A DNA stretch of 64,000 bases, from positions 24,446-88,445 of the forward strand of contig NZ_BIMA01000016.1 in the NCBI RefSeq assembly GCF_004000845.1. Direction: 5' to 3'. Positions 25,110 to 34,157 of the stretch are shown one piece after another. Both the position numbers and the translations under genes were made by a program. Position 1 is the first letter of the stretch. Each line of letters opens with the position of its first letter. The stretch is from Paenibacillus koleovorans NBRC 103111 (GTDB lineage Bacteria > Bacillota > Bacilli > Paenibacillales > NBRC-103111). Under the pieces are notes generated by a model. That model saw only the letters and a program-made list of their open reading frames with translations. It searched no databases and had not been told where the DNA came from.

Positions 25110-26516
25110 TTGTCCAGTGAGAACGCTGTAGACCAATGGATGACCGTGGAGCTGTCGGATGACAAGATCAGTGCTTATTTGTCGATCTTGCCGATGGCCG
25201 AGCCGATTACTTGCACTGTAAAAGATTTGGAACAGCTCCTCGCTTCGCACCGTGTCAAGTTCGGAGTGAAGTACGGCATTCTGCAGCAGATCGCGGAGAG
25301 CGTGAGAAAGTTTGCCGGGAAGCAGACGTTGATTGCGGAAGGCGAACGCCCGCAGCCGGGCAAAGACGGCGAAATCCGGATGATCTACGATCCGGACGAA
25401 GCGATCCGGCGCCCGCTCGAAATGGACGACGGCACCGTCGATTTTAAAGAAATATCCAGGATCATGAACGTACGCAAAGGACAGTTGATCGCCGAACGCC
25501 TTCTGGCTGGACTCGGATCGCCGGGCCGTGCTGTAACCGGGGATATTCTGGACGGCAAAAACGGGAAGGACGTGCGGTTCAAGATCGGAAAAAACGTCGT
25601 TGCAGATGCTGAGCAGCTAGCGTTGTACGCTGCGATGGACGGCATGATCTCGATTACCGACCGAGGCAAAATCAACGTCTTCCCGATATACGAAGTGAAC
25701 GGGGATGTCGACTACAGGATCGGCAACATCGACTTTTTCGGCAGCGTAGTCATCCGGGGAAACGTTTTGCCCGGCTTCAAAGTGAAGGCGGCGGGCGATA
25801 TCCGCGTGACGGGCGGTGTAGAAAGCGCAGAGCTGGAGGCGGTCGGGTCGATCGAGATCGGCGCCGGCATCCTGGGGCATAACAAGGGATTGATACGCGC
25901 CGGGCTCAACGTCAAGAGCTCGTTCATCCAGGACGCCCAGGTCGAGGCGGCTCAAGATATTCTCGTGACGCACAGTATCATGCATTCGCAAATTCGCGCC
26001 GGTCGCAACGTGATTTGCAAAGGGGCCAAAGGGCTGCTCATCGGAGGAATCGTGCAAGCCGGCGAGAAGGTAGTGGCGCGAACGGTAGGCAATACGATGT
26101 CAACCCCAACGACCATTGAGGTCGGGGTATTACCTGAGCTGCGCAATGAATTGTCCGCTCTCCGAGCGCAGCTGAAGGTGCTGGCCGAGAGCCTGGACAA
26201 AACCGACAAGGCGCTCGTTTTGCTCGATCAAATGGCTGTTACCGGCCAGCTCAGCCCCGAACGGATGGCAATGCGAATCAAGCTCAGTCATACGAAGAAA
26301 CAAGCGATCGAAGAACAAGCCGCCGCCAAGGAGCGTATATTGGAAATAGAGCGTACGCTGGAGGACACCGACAAGGCGAGAGTCGAGATCATCTCGATCG
26401 TATACGGCGGAACGAAGATCGTTATCGGCCGGTACACGCGCTTCGTCAAGGAAGTGGCTCCGAGAGTGTATTTCAAATATTTGGACGGCGATATAGCCAT
26501 GCTCCCGAATTCATAG
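25110..26516 (+). CDS. fapA: FapA-family (DUF342) flagellar assembly protein
   Basis: This 468-residue protein has the DUF342/FapA arrangement: an N-terminal alpha/beta part, a central right-handed beta-helix with repeated hydrophobic turns such as VVIRGNVLPGFKVKAAGDIR and VESAELEAVGSIEIGAGIL (about 205-320), then a coiled coil (about 345-430). In Vibrio a FapA protein helps polar flagellar assembly through HubP; the Firmicute role is not known to me. TTG 25110 lies 7 bases after GGGGGGAGG. An in-frame TTG at 25089 overlaps no site. B. subtilis lacks it at this place. Confidence 0.8.
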   Translation: MSSENAVDQWMTVELSDDKISAYLSILPMAEPITCTVKDLEQLLASHRVKFGVKYGILQQIAESVRKFAGKQTLIAEGERPQPGKDGEIRMIYDPDEAIRRPLEMDDGTVDFKEISRIMNVRKGQLIAERLLAGLGSPGRAVTGDILDGKNGKDVRFKIGKNVVADAEQLALYAAMDGMISITDRGKINVFPIYEVNGDVDYRIGNIDFFGSVVIRGNVLPGFKVKAAGDIRVTGGVESAELEAVGSIEIGAGILGHNKGLIRAGLNVKSSFIQDAQVEAAQDILVTHSIMHSQIRAGRNVICKGAKGLLIGGIVQAGEKVVARTVGNTMSTPTTIEVGVLPELRNELSALRAQLKVLAESLDKTDKALVLLDQMAVTGQLSPERMAMRIKLSHTKKQAIEEQAAAKERILEIERTLEDTDKARVEIISIVYGGTKIVIGRYTRFVKEVAPRVYFKYLDGDIAMLPNS

Positions 26517-26584
26517 TTTATCCTTGCAGCGAAGACAGCCGATCTTGCCACCGTTTCATACAGGACCTATAATGAGGTGATCGT

Positions 26585-26908
26585 ATGAGCTTAAAATCGG
26601 TAGAAATGCAAATGGCGATTCCGCGTACGAAAGACGCGGGGATGGTGCAGAACCAGTTGATCCACAAGCCGATGCTGGATCAAGCGCAGCTCGCGGCCGG
26701 AACCGCGCAGGAAACGATCCGTTCCCGGCAGAAGACGGCAAAGGTTGAAGAGGCACAGCCGCAGCGGATCAAGGACGAGCAAAGCCGCGGCGGGAACAAG
26801 CCGCCTGGCAAGTCGCCCTACGCATCCGCCGCCAAGTCGACCAAGAAGCAGGCGGAAGAATCGGCGGAGCATCCCTACAAGGGGCACCACATCGATATGT
26901 CGCTCTAA
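26585..26908 (+). CDS. Small basic conserved-looking protein of unknown function
   Basis: This 107-residue hydrophilic protein has no membrane segment and no cysteines. It has a Met/Gln-rich N-terminus (LKSVEMQMAIPRTKDAGMVQ), a charged low-complexity middle and a C-terminal AEHPYKGHHIDMSL. The end pattern (HPxKGxxID) resembles small proteins I recall from flagellar operons of other Firmicutes, but no function is known to me. AGGTGATCGT precedes ATG 26585. It lies 68 bases after fapA and 31 before the SwrB-like gene. Confidence 0.7.
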   Translation: MSLKSVEMQMAIPRTKDAGMVQNQLIHKPMLDQAQLAAGTAQETIRSRQKTAKVEEAQPQRIKDEQSRGGNKPPGKSPYASAAKSTKKQAEESAEHPYKGHHIDMSL

Positions 26909-26939
26909 ATCGTGCGACGGAGGAAGGGAAAATCGCTTT

Positions 26940-27584
26940 ATGGAACCATGGCATTATATCGTTCTGCTAGGCGCCGTCCTGCTCGTTTTCGCCTTAATCC
27001 GGCCGAGCACCCGCCAGCAGCCGAAGCCTGCAGCGAACACGATGCAGGCGATCGAAGATACGATGGAGCAATTCTCGGCCGAGCTCGAGGAAGAGAATCG
27101 GCAGCTGCTTCAGCTAGTTTCGGCGATGAAGCATGACCACGAGAAACATTCCGCCAAGCTGCAAGGGCGCATCGAAGCGCTTGAGCGGAATAACGGCGAA
27201 GTGTCCAAGCAGCTTGATCGGCTGCTGCAAGCTGAGGAGACCCGCAAGTCGCAGCCTGCCGTGACGCAAGCTTATGTGCAATCGGCGGTGCCACAGGCGG
27301 AAGGCTATTCGACAGCGCCAGCTGCAGGAGCCACGCTTTCGGCTTCTGTCGCCCGTTTGTCGGACAAGCCCATTCCGATTGAATCGGTTGGGCACGCGGC
27401 TGCAGCTTCGGCACCGACGCCAGAACCTAGAGGCATCAACATCCGCAACCGGTACGCCGAGCTATTCCAGCTGGAGAAGCAAGGCAAGTCGGTCGATTAT
27501 ATCGCGAAGAAGCTCGGCATGAATAAAGGCGAAGTAATGCTCATCTTGCAGCTGGCCAAACAGGAGGACCGCGTCCGTGCTTAA
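26940..27584 (+). CDS. SwrB-like membrane-anchored coiled-coil protein
   Basis: ATG 26940 gives 214 residues: one membrane helix (about 6-22, YIVLLGAVLLVFALI), a coiled coil (about 35-100), a low-complexity Ala/Pro/Ser linker and a C-terminal helix-turn-helix-like unit, QGKSVDYIAKKLGMNKGEVM. This layout matches SwrB (YlxL), which follows sigD in B. subtilis and promotes flagellar basal body maturation. Overall identity is low, so the name is by architecture and position. The longer open frame from 26745 crosses the previous gene and is unlikely. Confidence 0.65.
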   Translation: MEPWHYIVLLGAVLLVFALIRPSTRQQPKPAANTMQAIEDTMEQFSAELEEENRQLLQLVSAMKHDHEKHSAKLQGRIEALERNNGEVSKQLDRLLQAEETRKSQPAVTQAYVQSAVPQAEGYSTAPAAGATLSASVARLSDKPIPIESVGHAAAASAPTPEPRGINIRNRYAELFQLEKQGKSVDYIAKKLGMNKGEVMLILQLAKQEDRVRA

Positions 27585-28125
27585 AAATCGTACGTTCATC
27601 ATCGGGCTCGGGATCGGCCTGATTGCAGGCGCCGTCTTGTTGCAGCTGCTGTGGATCGCCGACCCCGAACGGAACGAAGCGACTGCTGAACAGACTGGAC
27701 TGCCTATGACGCAGCAGCAGCTTGCCCTGGAGGCGGAACGGCTTCAATTGAAGGTCGTGCCTAAGGATCAGATCGCCTATACGACCGCTCAGATCGAAGA
27801 GATTAAGAGAAGAGCGATTGAGGACGACAAGGCGAAGTCGGCTGCGACAACCCCGTCTCCGACATCGTCGAATGCTGCTTCTTCTACTTCAACTCCGGTG
27901 CCGACCGTACAGCCTACTGCGCTGATGGTCTATATCCCGGATAAGCTGGATGCGACGTCGGTCGCTCATTTGCTCGTTCAGTACAAAGTGCTGCAAGAGC
28001 CTAACGCCTTGATCGATTTGTTGCTGCAGCGAGGATTGACCGAGAAAATCCGATACGGCAACTATACGTTCGACAAGCTGAACGATGCCGAGGATGTCAT
28101 GAAGAAAATAACGGCCGGTCCTTAA
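27577..28125 (+). CDS. Membrane-anchored protein resembling the LysM-like part of MltG, no catalytic domain
   Basis: GTG 27577 starts a 182-residue protein overlapping the previous gene by 8 bases. One N-terminal membrane helix (about 6-24, FIIGLGIGLIAGAVLLQLLW) is followed by a Ser/Thr/Pro linker (about 85-110). The C-terminal module reads VYIPDKLDATSVAHLLVQYK ... IRYGNYTFDKLNDAEDVMKK, close to the LysM-like subdomain that precedes the YceG catalytic domain of MltG. The catalytic Glu-containing domain is absent. A peptidoglycan-related role is inferred only from this resemblance. Confidence 0.65.
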   Translation: MLKNRTFIIGLGIGLIAGAVLLQLLWIADPERNEATAEQTGLPMTQQQLALEAERLQLKVVPKDQIAYTTAQIEEIKRRAIEDDKAKSAATTPSPTSSNAASSTSTPVPTVQPTALMVYIPDKLDATSVAHLLVQYKVLQEPNALIDLLLQRGLTEKIRYGNYTFDKLNDAEDVMKKITAGP

Positions 28126-28127
28126 CC

Positions 28128-28156
28128 CGAACCTTTCCTCTCTATGGAAAGGTTCG
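28128..28156 (+). terminator. Hairpin at the end of the fla/che operon
   Basis: CGAACCTTTCC (28128-28138) pairs perfectly with GGAAAGGTTCG (28146-28156) over a 7-base loop. The usual T-run is missing (CTTGCTGTTG follows), so it may be a weak or factor-assisted terminator, or an mRNA 3' end stabiliser. It lies 3 bases after the last gene of the operon and just before the rpsB promoter. Confidence 0.6.
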
Positions 28157-28163
28157 CTTGCTG

Positions 28164-28193
28164 TTGCAAGGAGATATTCAGTTGTGGTATAGT
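28164..28193 (+). promoter_or_regulatory. Sigma-A-type promoter of rpsB
   Basis: TTGCAA (28164-28169), an 18-base spacer and TATAGT (28188-28193) preceded by TGG form an extended -10 promoter. Transcription should begin near 28200. This gives the translation genes their own promoter, separate from the motility operon. Confidence 0.7.
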
Positions 28194-28199
28194 AGTTGA

Positions 28200-28312
28200 C
28201 GGTGTTAAAAACCACACGTCGCTTAATTTCGACAAGGGTGCTGTTGAACAAACAGTTTTGTCGGGAGATGCGGGCGGCGGAGGAAACCACAAAAACCAAA
28301 CCTGAGGAGGTG
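28200..28312 (+). promoter_or_regulatory. rpsB 5' leader with a hairpin, possible S2 autoregulatory region
   Basis: A leader of about 120 bases separates the promoter from rpsB. Within it CGACAA (28230-28235) can pair with TTGTCG (28257-28262), with an inner CTGTT/AACAG. Ribosomal protein leaders often bind their own product, but I do not recognise a specific named motif here. The structure is seen; regulation is inference. Confidence 0.35.
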
Positions 28313-28319
28313 CGTGAGG

Positions 28320-29018
28320 ATGGCAGTAATCTCCATGAAACAGCTGCTTGAAGCTGGGGTACACTTCGGTCACCAGACCCGTCGTTGGAACCCGAAAATG
28401 GATCGTTACATCTTCACCGAAAGAAACGGAATTTACATTATCGACCTGCAAAAGACTGTGAAAAAAGTTGAGGAAGCATACAACTTTGTCAAGTCCGTAG
28501 CAGAAGAGGGCGGCACTATGCTGTTCGTCGGCACGAAGAAGCAAGCGCAAGATTCGGTTGCTGAAGAAGCAGAGCGTTGCGGCATGTACTACATCAACCA
28601 ACGTTGGTTGGGCGGCACTTTGACCAACTTCTCGACCATCCAGAAGCGCGTAAGCCGTTTGCACGAGCTGGACAAGTGGGAAAACGACGGTACGTTCGAA
28701 GTTCTTCCTAAGAAAGAAGTTATCATTCTCCGCAAGGAGAAAGAGCGCCTCGAGAAGTTCCTCGGCGGCATCAAGAACATGAAGAAACTGCCTAGCGCTT
28801 TGTTCATCATCGATCCTCGCAAAGAGCGCATCGCGGTTGCCGAAGCTCGCAAGCTCGGTATCCCAATCGTGGGCATCGTGGACACGAACTGCGATCCGGA
28901 CGAAATCGACTACGTTATCCCGGGCAACGACGACGCGATCCGCGCGGTCAAGCTGCTCACAGCCAAGATGGCGGATGCCGTGATCGAATCGCAGCAAGGC
29001 GAACAAACGACGGCTTAA
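28320..29018 (+). CDS. rpsB: 30S ribosomal protein S2
   Basis: This is a full-length S2 of 232 residues with [20 protein letters not shown], the [12 protein letters not shown] motif and [20 protein letters not shown]. It binds the head-body junction of the 30S subunit. ATG 28320 is 7 bases after GAGGAGGTG; the in-frame GTG at 28314 overlaps it. It is separated from tsf by a terminator-like attenuator. Confidence 0.98.
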   Translation: MAVISMKQLLEAGVHFGHQTRRWNPKMDRYIFTERNGIYIIDLQKTVKKVEEAYNFVKSVAEEGGTMLFVGTKKQAQDSVAEEAERCGMYYINQRWLGGTLTNFSTIQKRVSRLHELDKWENDGTFEVLPKKEVIILRKEKERLEKFLGGIKNMKKLPSALFIIDPRKERIAVAEARKLGIPIVGIVDTNCDPDEIDYVIPGNDDAIRAVKLLTAKMADAVIESQQGEQTTA

Positions 29019-29057
29019 TTGCACGATTATCAACAACTTAAGCTTGTATGAAACATT

Positions 29058-29100
29058 AAGGGTGGTTTGAAGGTTATTTAACCTCCGCCGCCCTTTTTTT
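29058..29100 (+). terminator. Intrinsic terminator/attenuator between rpsB and tsf
   Basis: AAGGGTGG (29058-29065) pairs with CCGCCCTT (29088-29095, one G-T pair), with an inner AGGTTA/TAACCT stem and a run of seven T at 29094-29100. No promoter was evident between it and tsf, so partial read-through probably sets the S2 to EF-Ts ratio. Confidence 0.85.
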
Positions 29101-29156
29101 GAGGAATAGTGCAGCGAGAGACACAAGCGACAGTTAATTCTAAGGAGGTCATCGGA

Positions 29157-29807
29157 ATGGCAGTATCGGCACAAGCAGTAAAAGAATTGCGCGAAAAAAC
29201 CGGAGCAGGGATGCTCGATTGCAAAAAGGCGCTGGAAGCAGCGGACGGGGATTTGACGAAAGCTTCTGAGATTTTGCGTGAAAAAGGGCTGGCGGCAGCT
29301 GCAAATAAAGCCGGCCGCATCGCTACTGAAGGCGTAGTAGAATCCTATATCCATGCTGGCGGACGGATCGGCGTACTCGTAGAAGTCAACTGCGAAACCG
29401 ACTTCGTAGCCAAAACCGACTCGTTCCGCGAGTTCGTTAGAGACATTGCCATGCAAATCGCCGCAACGAACCCTCGTTTCGTTCGCCGCGAAGAAGTGTC
29501 CCAAGAAGAGCTGGACAAAGAACGCGAAATTTTGCGTGCCCAAGCTCTGAACGAAGGCAAACCTGAGAAAATCGTAGAGAAAATGGTCGAAGGCCGTTTG
29601 GGGAAATACTACGAAGAGTTCTGTCTGATGGAGCAAGGATTCATTAAGGATCCGGACAAAACCGTGTCCACCCTGCTGAAAGAAAAAGTGGCAACGATCG
29701 GTGAGAACATCACCATCCGTCGTTTTGTTCGATATGAACTGGGCGAAGGCCTCGAGAAGAAAGTGGACAACTTCGTAGAAGAAGTCATGTCCCAAGCTCG
29801 TCTATAA
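29157..29807 (+). CDS. tsf: Translation elongation factor Ts
   Basis: EF-Ts exchanges GDP on EF-Tu. The 216-residue protein starts with the UBA-like domain ([20 protein letters not shown]) and contains [17 protein letters not shown]. The short form without a large C-terminal module is typical of Firmicutes plus a compact tail. TAAGGAGGTC lies before ATG 29157; an upstream in-frame ATG at 29109 has no site. A strong terminator follows. Confidence 0.97.
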   Translation: MAVSAQAVKELREKTGAGMLDCKKALEAADGDLTKASEILREKGLAAAANKAGRIATEGVVESYIHAGGRIGVLVEVNCETDFVAKTDSFREFVRDIAMQIAATNPRFVRREEVSQEELDKEREILRAQALNEGKPEKIVEKMVEGRLGKYYEEFCLMEQGFIKDPDKTVSTLLKEKVATIGENITIRRFVRYELGEGLEKKVDNFVEEVMSQARL

Positions 29808-29820
29808 GAGAACCCTACAA

Positions 29821-29849
29821 CAAGGAACACGCTGTGTTCCTTGTTTTTT
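29821..29849 (+). terminator. Strong intrinsic terminator after tsf
   Basis: CAAGGAACAC (29821-29830) pairs perfectly with GTGTTCCTTG (29834-29843) across a 3-base loop and is followed by TTTTTT. A pyrH promoter must therefore lie in the 56 bases downstream or read-through must occur; I saw no convincing promoter boxes there. Confidence 0.92.
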
Positions 29850-29893
29850 AAGAACAGAACGGTATGCCTTGTCAGCAGGATTCGTCAATCTAG

Positions 29894-30633
<740 letters not shown>

Positions 30634-30634
<1 letters not shown>

Positions 30635-31191
30635 TGCCGCAAACGATAAAGAAAAACGCAGATGATCGGATGGACAAAGCGATTGGCTCGCTGAAAAAGG
30701 AGCTTGCCACGCTTCGCGCCGGACGAGCAACCCCCGCTTTGCTGGACCGCGTGCAAGCGGAATACTACGGAGCGTTGACGCCGGTGAATCAGCTGGCCAA
30801 CATCAATACGCCGGATTCCCGCACACTGCTCATTCAACCGTGGGACAAATCGTCACTCTCCGTGATCGAGAAGGCGATTCTGAAGTCCGACATCGGGCTG
30901 ACGCCGTCGAACGACGGGCTGACGATCCGACTGTCGATTCCGCCGCTGACGGAAGAACGCCGTGCGGATCTGGTCAAGATGACGAAGAAGTCCGGCGAAG
31001 AGGCGAAAGTGGCGATCCGCAACGTCCGCCGCGACGCAAACGACGAAATCAAGAAGTTGGAGAAAGCGTCCAGCATCTCCGAAGACGAGTCCAAGCGGCA
31101 CCAGGACGATATCCAGAAAGCGACCGACAAGTTTATCGCGGAAGTGGATAAAGTGCTGGCCGCCAAAGAGAAAGAAATCATGGAAGTGTAA
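30634..31191 (+). CDS. frr: Ribosome recycling factor
   Basis: RRF splits the post-termination ribosome with EF-G. The product is 185 residues, the standard length, with [20 protein letters not shown] and [19 protein letters not shown]. The start shares one base with the pyrH stop. A short G/C hairpin with T-run follows. Confidence 0.98.
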
Positions 31192-31206
31192 TAGAAGCTT
31201 ATCGAG

Positions 31207-31231
31207 AGTCCCCTGCAGTTGGGGGATTTTT
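31207..31231 (+). terminator. Weak intrinsic terminator between frr and uppS
   Basis: TCCCC (31209-31213) pairs with GGGGA (31222-31226), followed by TTTTT. The stem is only 5 base pairs, so read-through to uppS is likely and the element may only tune expression. Confidence 0.5.
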
Positions 31232-31299
31232 GTCTAAATGCAGGTATTGCATCTTGGATCGGCAACGCTAACGTTGATGGATTATGGGGGAAGAGAGTC

Positions 31300-32070
31300 A
31301 TGTGGCAACGACTGAAACGTTTGTGGACCCAACCGGAGCCTGCCGCTGAAGAAGCGGTCGAGATTATGCCGGACAACATTCCCGTCCATATTGCCATTAT
31401 TATGGATGGCAATGGTCGATGGGCGAAGCGCAGAGGGTTGCCGCGCGTCGCGGGGCATCATGCGGGCATGAAGGCGATCAAACGGGTGACGATGGCGGCG
31501 AACGATCTCGGCGTGAAGGTGCTGACGCTGTATTCCTTCTCTACGGAAAACTGGAAGCGGCCTCAGGATGAAGTGGAGTTTCTGATGAAGCTTCCGCAGG
31601 AATTTCTGCTACTCGAGATCGAGGAGCTCGTCCAGAAAAATGTGCAAGTCCGCATGATGGGCTGGAGAGACAACGTACCTCCGCATACGCTCGCAGCGGT
31701 CGAAGAAGCCATTGAACGGACGAAGGAGAACACCGGTCTTATACTTAATTTTGCGTTTAATTATGGCAGTCGGCTCGAGATTTTATCGGCGATTCGCCAG
31801 CTGGCCGAGGCGGTTCAGCAAGGACACCTGACTCCGGAAGAGATTACGGAGGAGGACGTATCCGCCTGCCTGCTCTCCGCCGACTTGCCGGATCCCGACA
31901 TGATCATTCGGACGAGCGGGGAAATTCGGATCAGCAATTTTATGCTCTGGCAGATGGCCTACGCGGAGCTATGGTTTACTGACATTTACTGGCCGGATTT
32001 CGACGAGCCGCTGTTTCGCAAGGCGGTCGGGGAATACCAGCGTAGGGCGAGACGGTACGGCGGCTTATAG
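31300..32070 (+). CDS. uppS: Undecaprenyl diphosphate synthase (cis-prenyltransferase)
   Basis: UppS makes the lipid carrier for cell wall polymers. Signature motifs are IIMDGNGRWAKRRGLPRVAG with the catalytic Asp, FSTENWKRP and RTSGEIRISNFMLWQMAYAE. The length is 256 residues from ATG 31300, placed after GGGGGAAGAGAG. An N-terminal charged extension of about 22 residues precedes the core. A start at ATG 31366 is the alternative. cdsA and dxr follow, grouping lipid precursor steps. Confidence 0.95.
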   Translation: MWQRLKRLWTQPEPAAEEAVEIMPDNIPVHIAIIMDGNGRWAKRRGLPRVAGHHAGMKAIKRVTMAANDLGVKVLTLYSFSTENWKRPQDEVEFLMKLPQEFLLLEIEELVQKNVQVRMMGWRDNVPPHTLAAVEEAIERTKENTGLILNFAFNYGSRLEILSAIRQLAEAVQQGHLTPEEITEEDVSACLLSADLPDPDMIIRTSGEIRISNFMLWQMAYAELWFTDIYWPDFDEPLFRKAVGEYQRRARRYGGL

Positions 32071-32085
32071 AACGGAGGATGGCGG

Positions 32086-32877
32086 TTGAAACAGCGAGTG
32101 ATCACCGGTTTGCTGGGCGGCGCAATATTTTTGACGTTTCTGCTGTGGGGAGGGGTCGCCTATTCGGCGCTGCTGCTGCTCATGGCGCTTGTCGGCCTGT
32201 TCGAATTCAATCGAATGAACAGGCTTAAGCCGGTTACGATTGTCTCCTTGCTTGCTTACATCGGATTAATTCTGCTTGTCTTTCCGTGGGGAGTGTATTC
32301 CGAATGGTTGCCCAATCCGACTAGCATCATCTGGGTAACGCTGTTTCTACTATTTGCGGTAACCGTTGTTTCGAAGAACAAATTTCATTTGGATCACATC
32401 GCGCTGTCCTTTATCGGCGTCGTATACATAGGGATCGGGTTTCAGTACATGCTGACGACCCGACTCGCGGACAACGGATTGTATTGGGCCGCACTGGTGT
32501 TTGCCTGTACGATACTGACCGATACGGGAGCTTATTTCACGGGCAAGTTTTTCGGTCGGACGAAGCTATGGCCGTCGATTAGCCCGAACAAGACGGTAGA
32601 GGGAGCGCTCGGGGGAATCGCGGTTTCGATTTTGGTTGGAATCGGCTTCTCGTTGTATGCTTCGGACTTGCTGTCGATCGGACAAGCTGTCCTGATCGGG
32701 GCTTCGGTTGCGGTCGTCGGGCAGATGGGGGACTTGATTCAGTCGGCCTACAAACGAATTCGTGGAGTGAAGGATACCGGATCGATCTTCCCCGGGCACG
32801 GCGGCGTGCTGGACCGCGTAGACAGCTGGCTGATCGTGTTTCCGTTCGTCCATTTGCTGTCGCTGCTTCCTCAGTAG
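32086..32877 (+). CDS. cdsA: Phosphatidate cytidylyltransferase (CDP-diacylglycerol synthase)
   Basis: This polytopic membrane enzyme of 263 residues converts phosphatidic acid and CTP to CDP-diacylglycerol. The C-terminal signature SAYKRIRGVKDTGSIFPGHG continuing GVLDRVD is complete. About seven hydrophobic helices precede it. The start is TTG 32086, 6 bases after GGAGGAT. Confidence 0.96.
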   Translation: MKQRVITGLLGGAIFLTFLLWGGVAYSALLLLMALVGLFEFNRMNRLKPVTIVSLLAYIGLILLVFPWGVYSEWLPNPTSIIWVTLFLLFAVTVVSKNKFHLDHIALSFIGVVYIGIGFQYMLTTRLADNGLYWAALVFACTILTDTGAYFTGKFFGRTKLWPSISPNKTVEGALGGIAVSILVGIGFSLYASDLLSIGQAVLIGASVAVVGQMGDLIQSAYKRIRGVKDTGSIFPGHGGVLDRVDSWLIVFPFVHLLSLLPQ

Positions 32878-32901
32878 GGATCGCACGAAGGGGGAAAAGA
32901 G

Positions 32902-34050
32902 TTGAAACGAATTGCAGTCCTTGGTTCGACCGGGTCGATCGGCACGCAAACGTTGGATGTTGTGGCGCATCACCCGGATCGTTTCCGTGTAGAGGCGCTT
33001 GCCGCCGGGCGAAATGTGGCGCTGGTCCTAGAGCAGATAGAGAGGTTCCGTCCGCATCTTGTGTCGATGTCCGATCGCGAAGCCGCCGAGCAAGTGAAGC
33101 TTGCTTTGTCCGGCTCGGACACCCGGGTCGTGTACGGGGAGGAAGGGTTAATCGAAGCTGCGGCCTCGACGGACGCCGAGCTGGTCGTGACCGCAATGGT
33201 TGGCAGCCAAGGCTTGAAGCCGACACTGGCGGCGATCGAAGCGGGCAAGCATATCGGGCTGGCGAACAAGGAGACACTCGTCAGTGCCGGGCATTTGGTG
33301 AAGGAAGCGGCAAAGCGCAAAGACGTCATGCTGTTGCCGGTCGACAGTGAACATTCGGCTATTTTCCAATGCATGCATCGGGACGCGCCGCAGGAGATCG
33401 CCAAGATCGTGCTGACTGCTTCGGGCGGCTCGTTCAGGGACAAGACGCGGGAGCAGCTTGAAGGTGTGACCGTCAAGGAGGCGCTTGCGCATCCGAACTG
33501 GTCGATGGGGGCCAAAATTACGATCGATTCCGCCACGATGGCGAACAAAGGGCTTGAAGTGATCGAAGCGCACTGGCTGTTCGGGTTGTCTTACGATCGT
33601 ATCGAGGTAGTGATCCATCCGGAAAGCATCATTCATTCTTTCGTCGAGTTTGTCGATCGGAGCGTTATCGCGCAGCTTGGCTTACCGGATATGCGAGTGC
33701 CGATCCAATATGCGCTCACATACCCGGAGAGGGCGGTTAGCCCTTCGAGGCCGCTGGATTTGACTGAGATCGGCAAGCTTCATTTCCGCAAGATGGACTA
33801 TGAACGATTCCCTTGCTTGAGGATGTCGTTCGAATGCGGCCGGCTCGGCGGGAGCGCGCCGACGGTGTTCAATGCGGCGAATGAAATCGCCGTGTCGCGG
33901 TTCCTGAACGGCGAAATCGCGTTCCTGGACATCGAGTCCATCATCGAGCAAGTGCTTGAAAAACATGATCCGGTGCGGCATCCGCCGCTCGATCAAATCG
34001 CCGAAATCGACGAATGGGCACGGCGTATCGCGCGGGAGATGCGCTTGTAG
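32902..34050 (+). CDS. dxr: 1-deoxy-D-xylulose 5-phosphate reductoisomerase
   Basis: DXR catalyses the first committed step of the MEP isoprenoid pathway, feeding UppS. The NADPH site is GSTGSIGTQTLDVV at the N-terminus. The catalytic loop contains VDSEHSAIFQ, and HPNWSMGAKITIDSATMANK marks the active site. The length of 382 residues is normal. The start is TTG 32902, after GGGGGAAAAGAG. Confidence 0.97.
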   Translation: MKRIAVLGSTGSIGTQTLDVVAHHPDRFRVEALAAGRNVALVLEQIERFRPHLVSMSDREAAEQVKLALSGSDTRVVYGEEGLIEAAASTDAELVVTAMVGSQGLKPTLAAIEAGKHIGLANKETLVSAGHLVKEAAKRKDVMLLPVDSEHSAIFQCMHRDAPQEIAKIVLTASGGSFRDKTREQLEGVTVKEALAHPNWSMGAKITIDSATMANKGLEVIEAHWLFGLSYDRIEVVIHPESIIHSFVEFVDRSVIAQLGLPDMRVPIQYALTYPERAVSPSRPLDLTEIGKLHFRKMDYERFPCLRMSFECGRLGGSAPTVFNAANEIAVSRFLNGEIAFLDIESIIEQVLEKHDPVRHPPLDQIAEIDEWARRIAREMRL

Positions 34051-34157
34051 GCCAAGGTTCTATAGACGGGGCTCAGCTTGTATTCATATAAGGAATAATG
34101 GTAATCTTAGAGCAGGCTTGTCTTAGTCTAGGGGCGCGAAGCCGAAAGGAAGATGTC

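Noticed and set aside
28122..29795. 557-codon minus-strand open frame opposite rpsB and tsf
   Set aside because: It crosses two terminators and two highly conserved plus-strand genes and its translation has no coherent domain.
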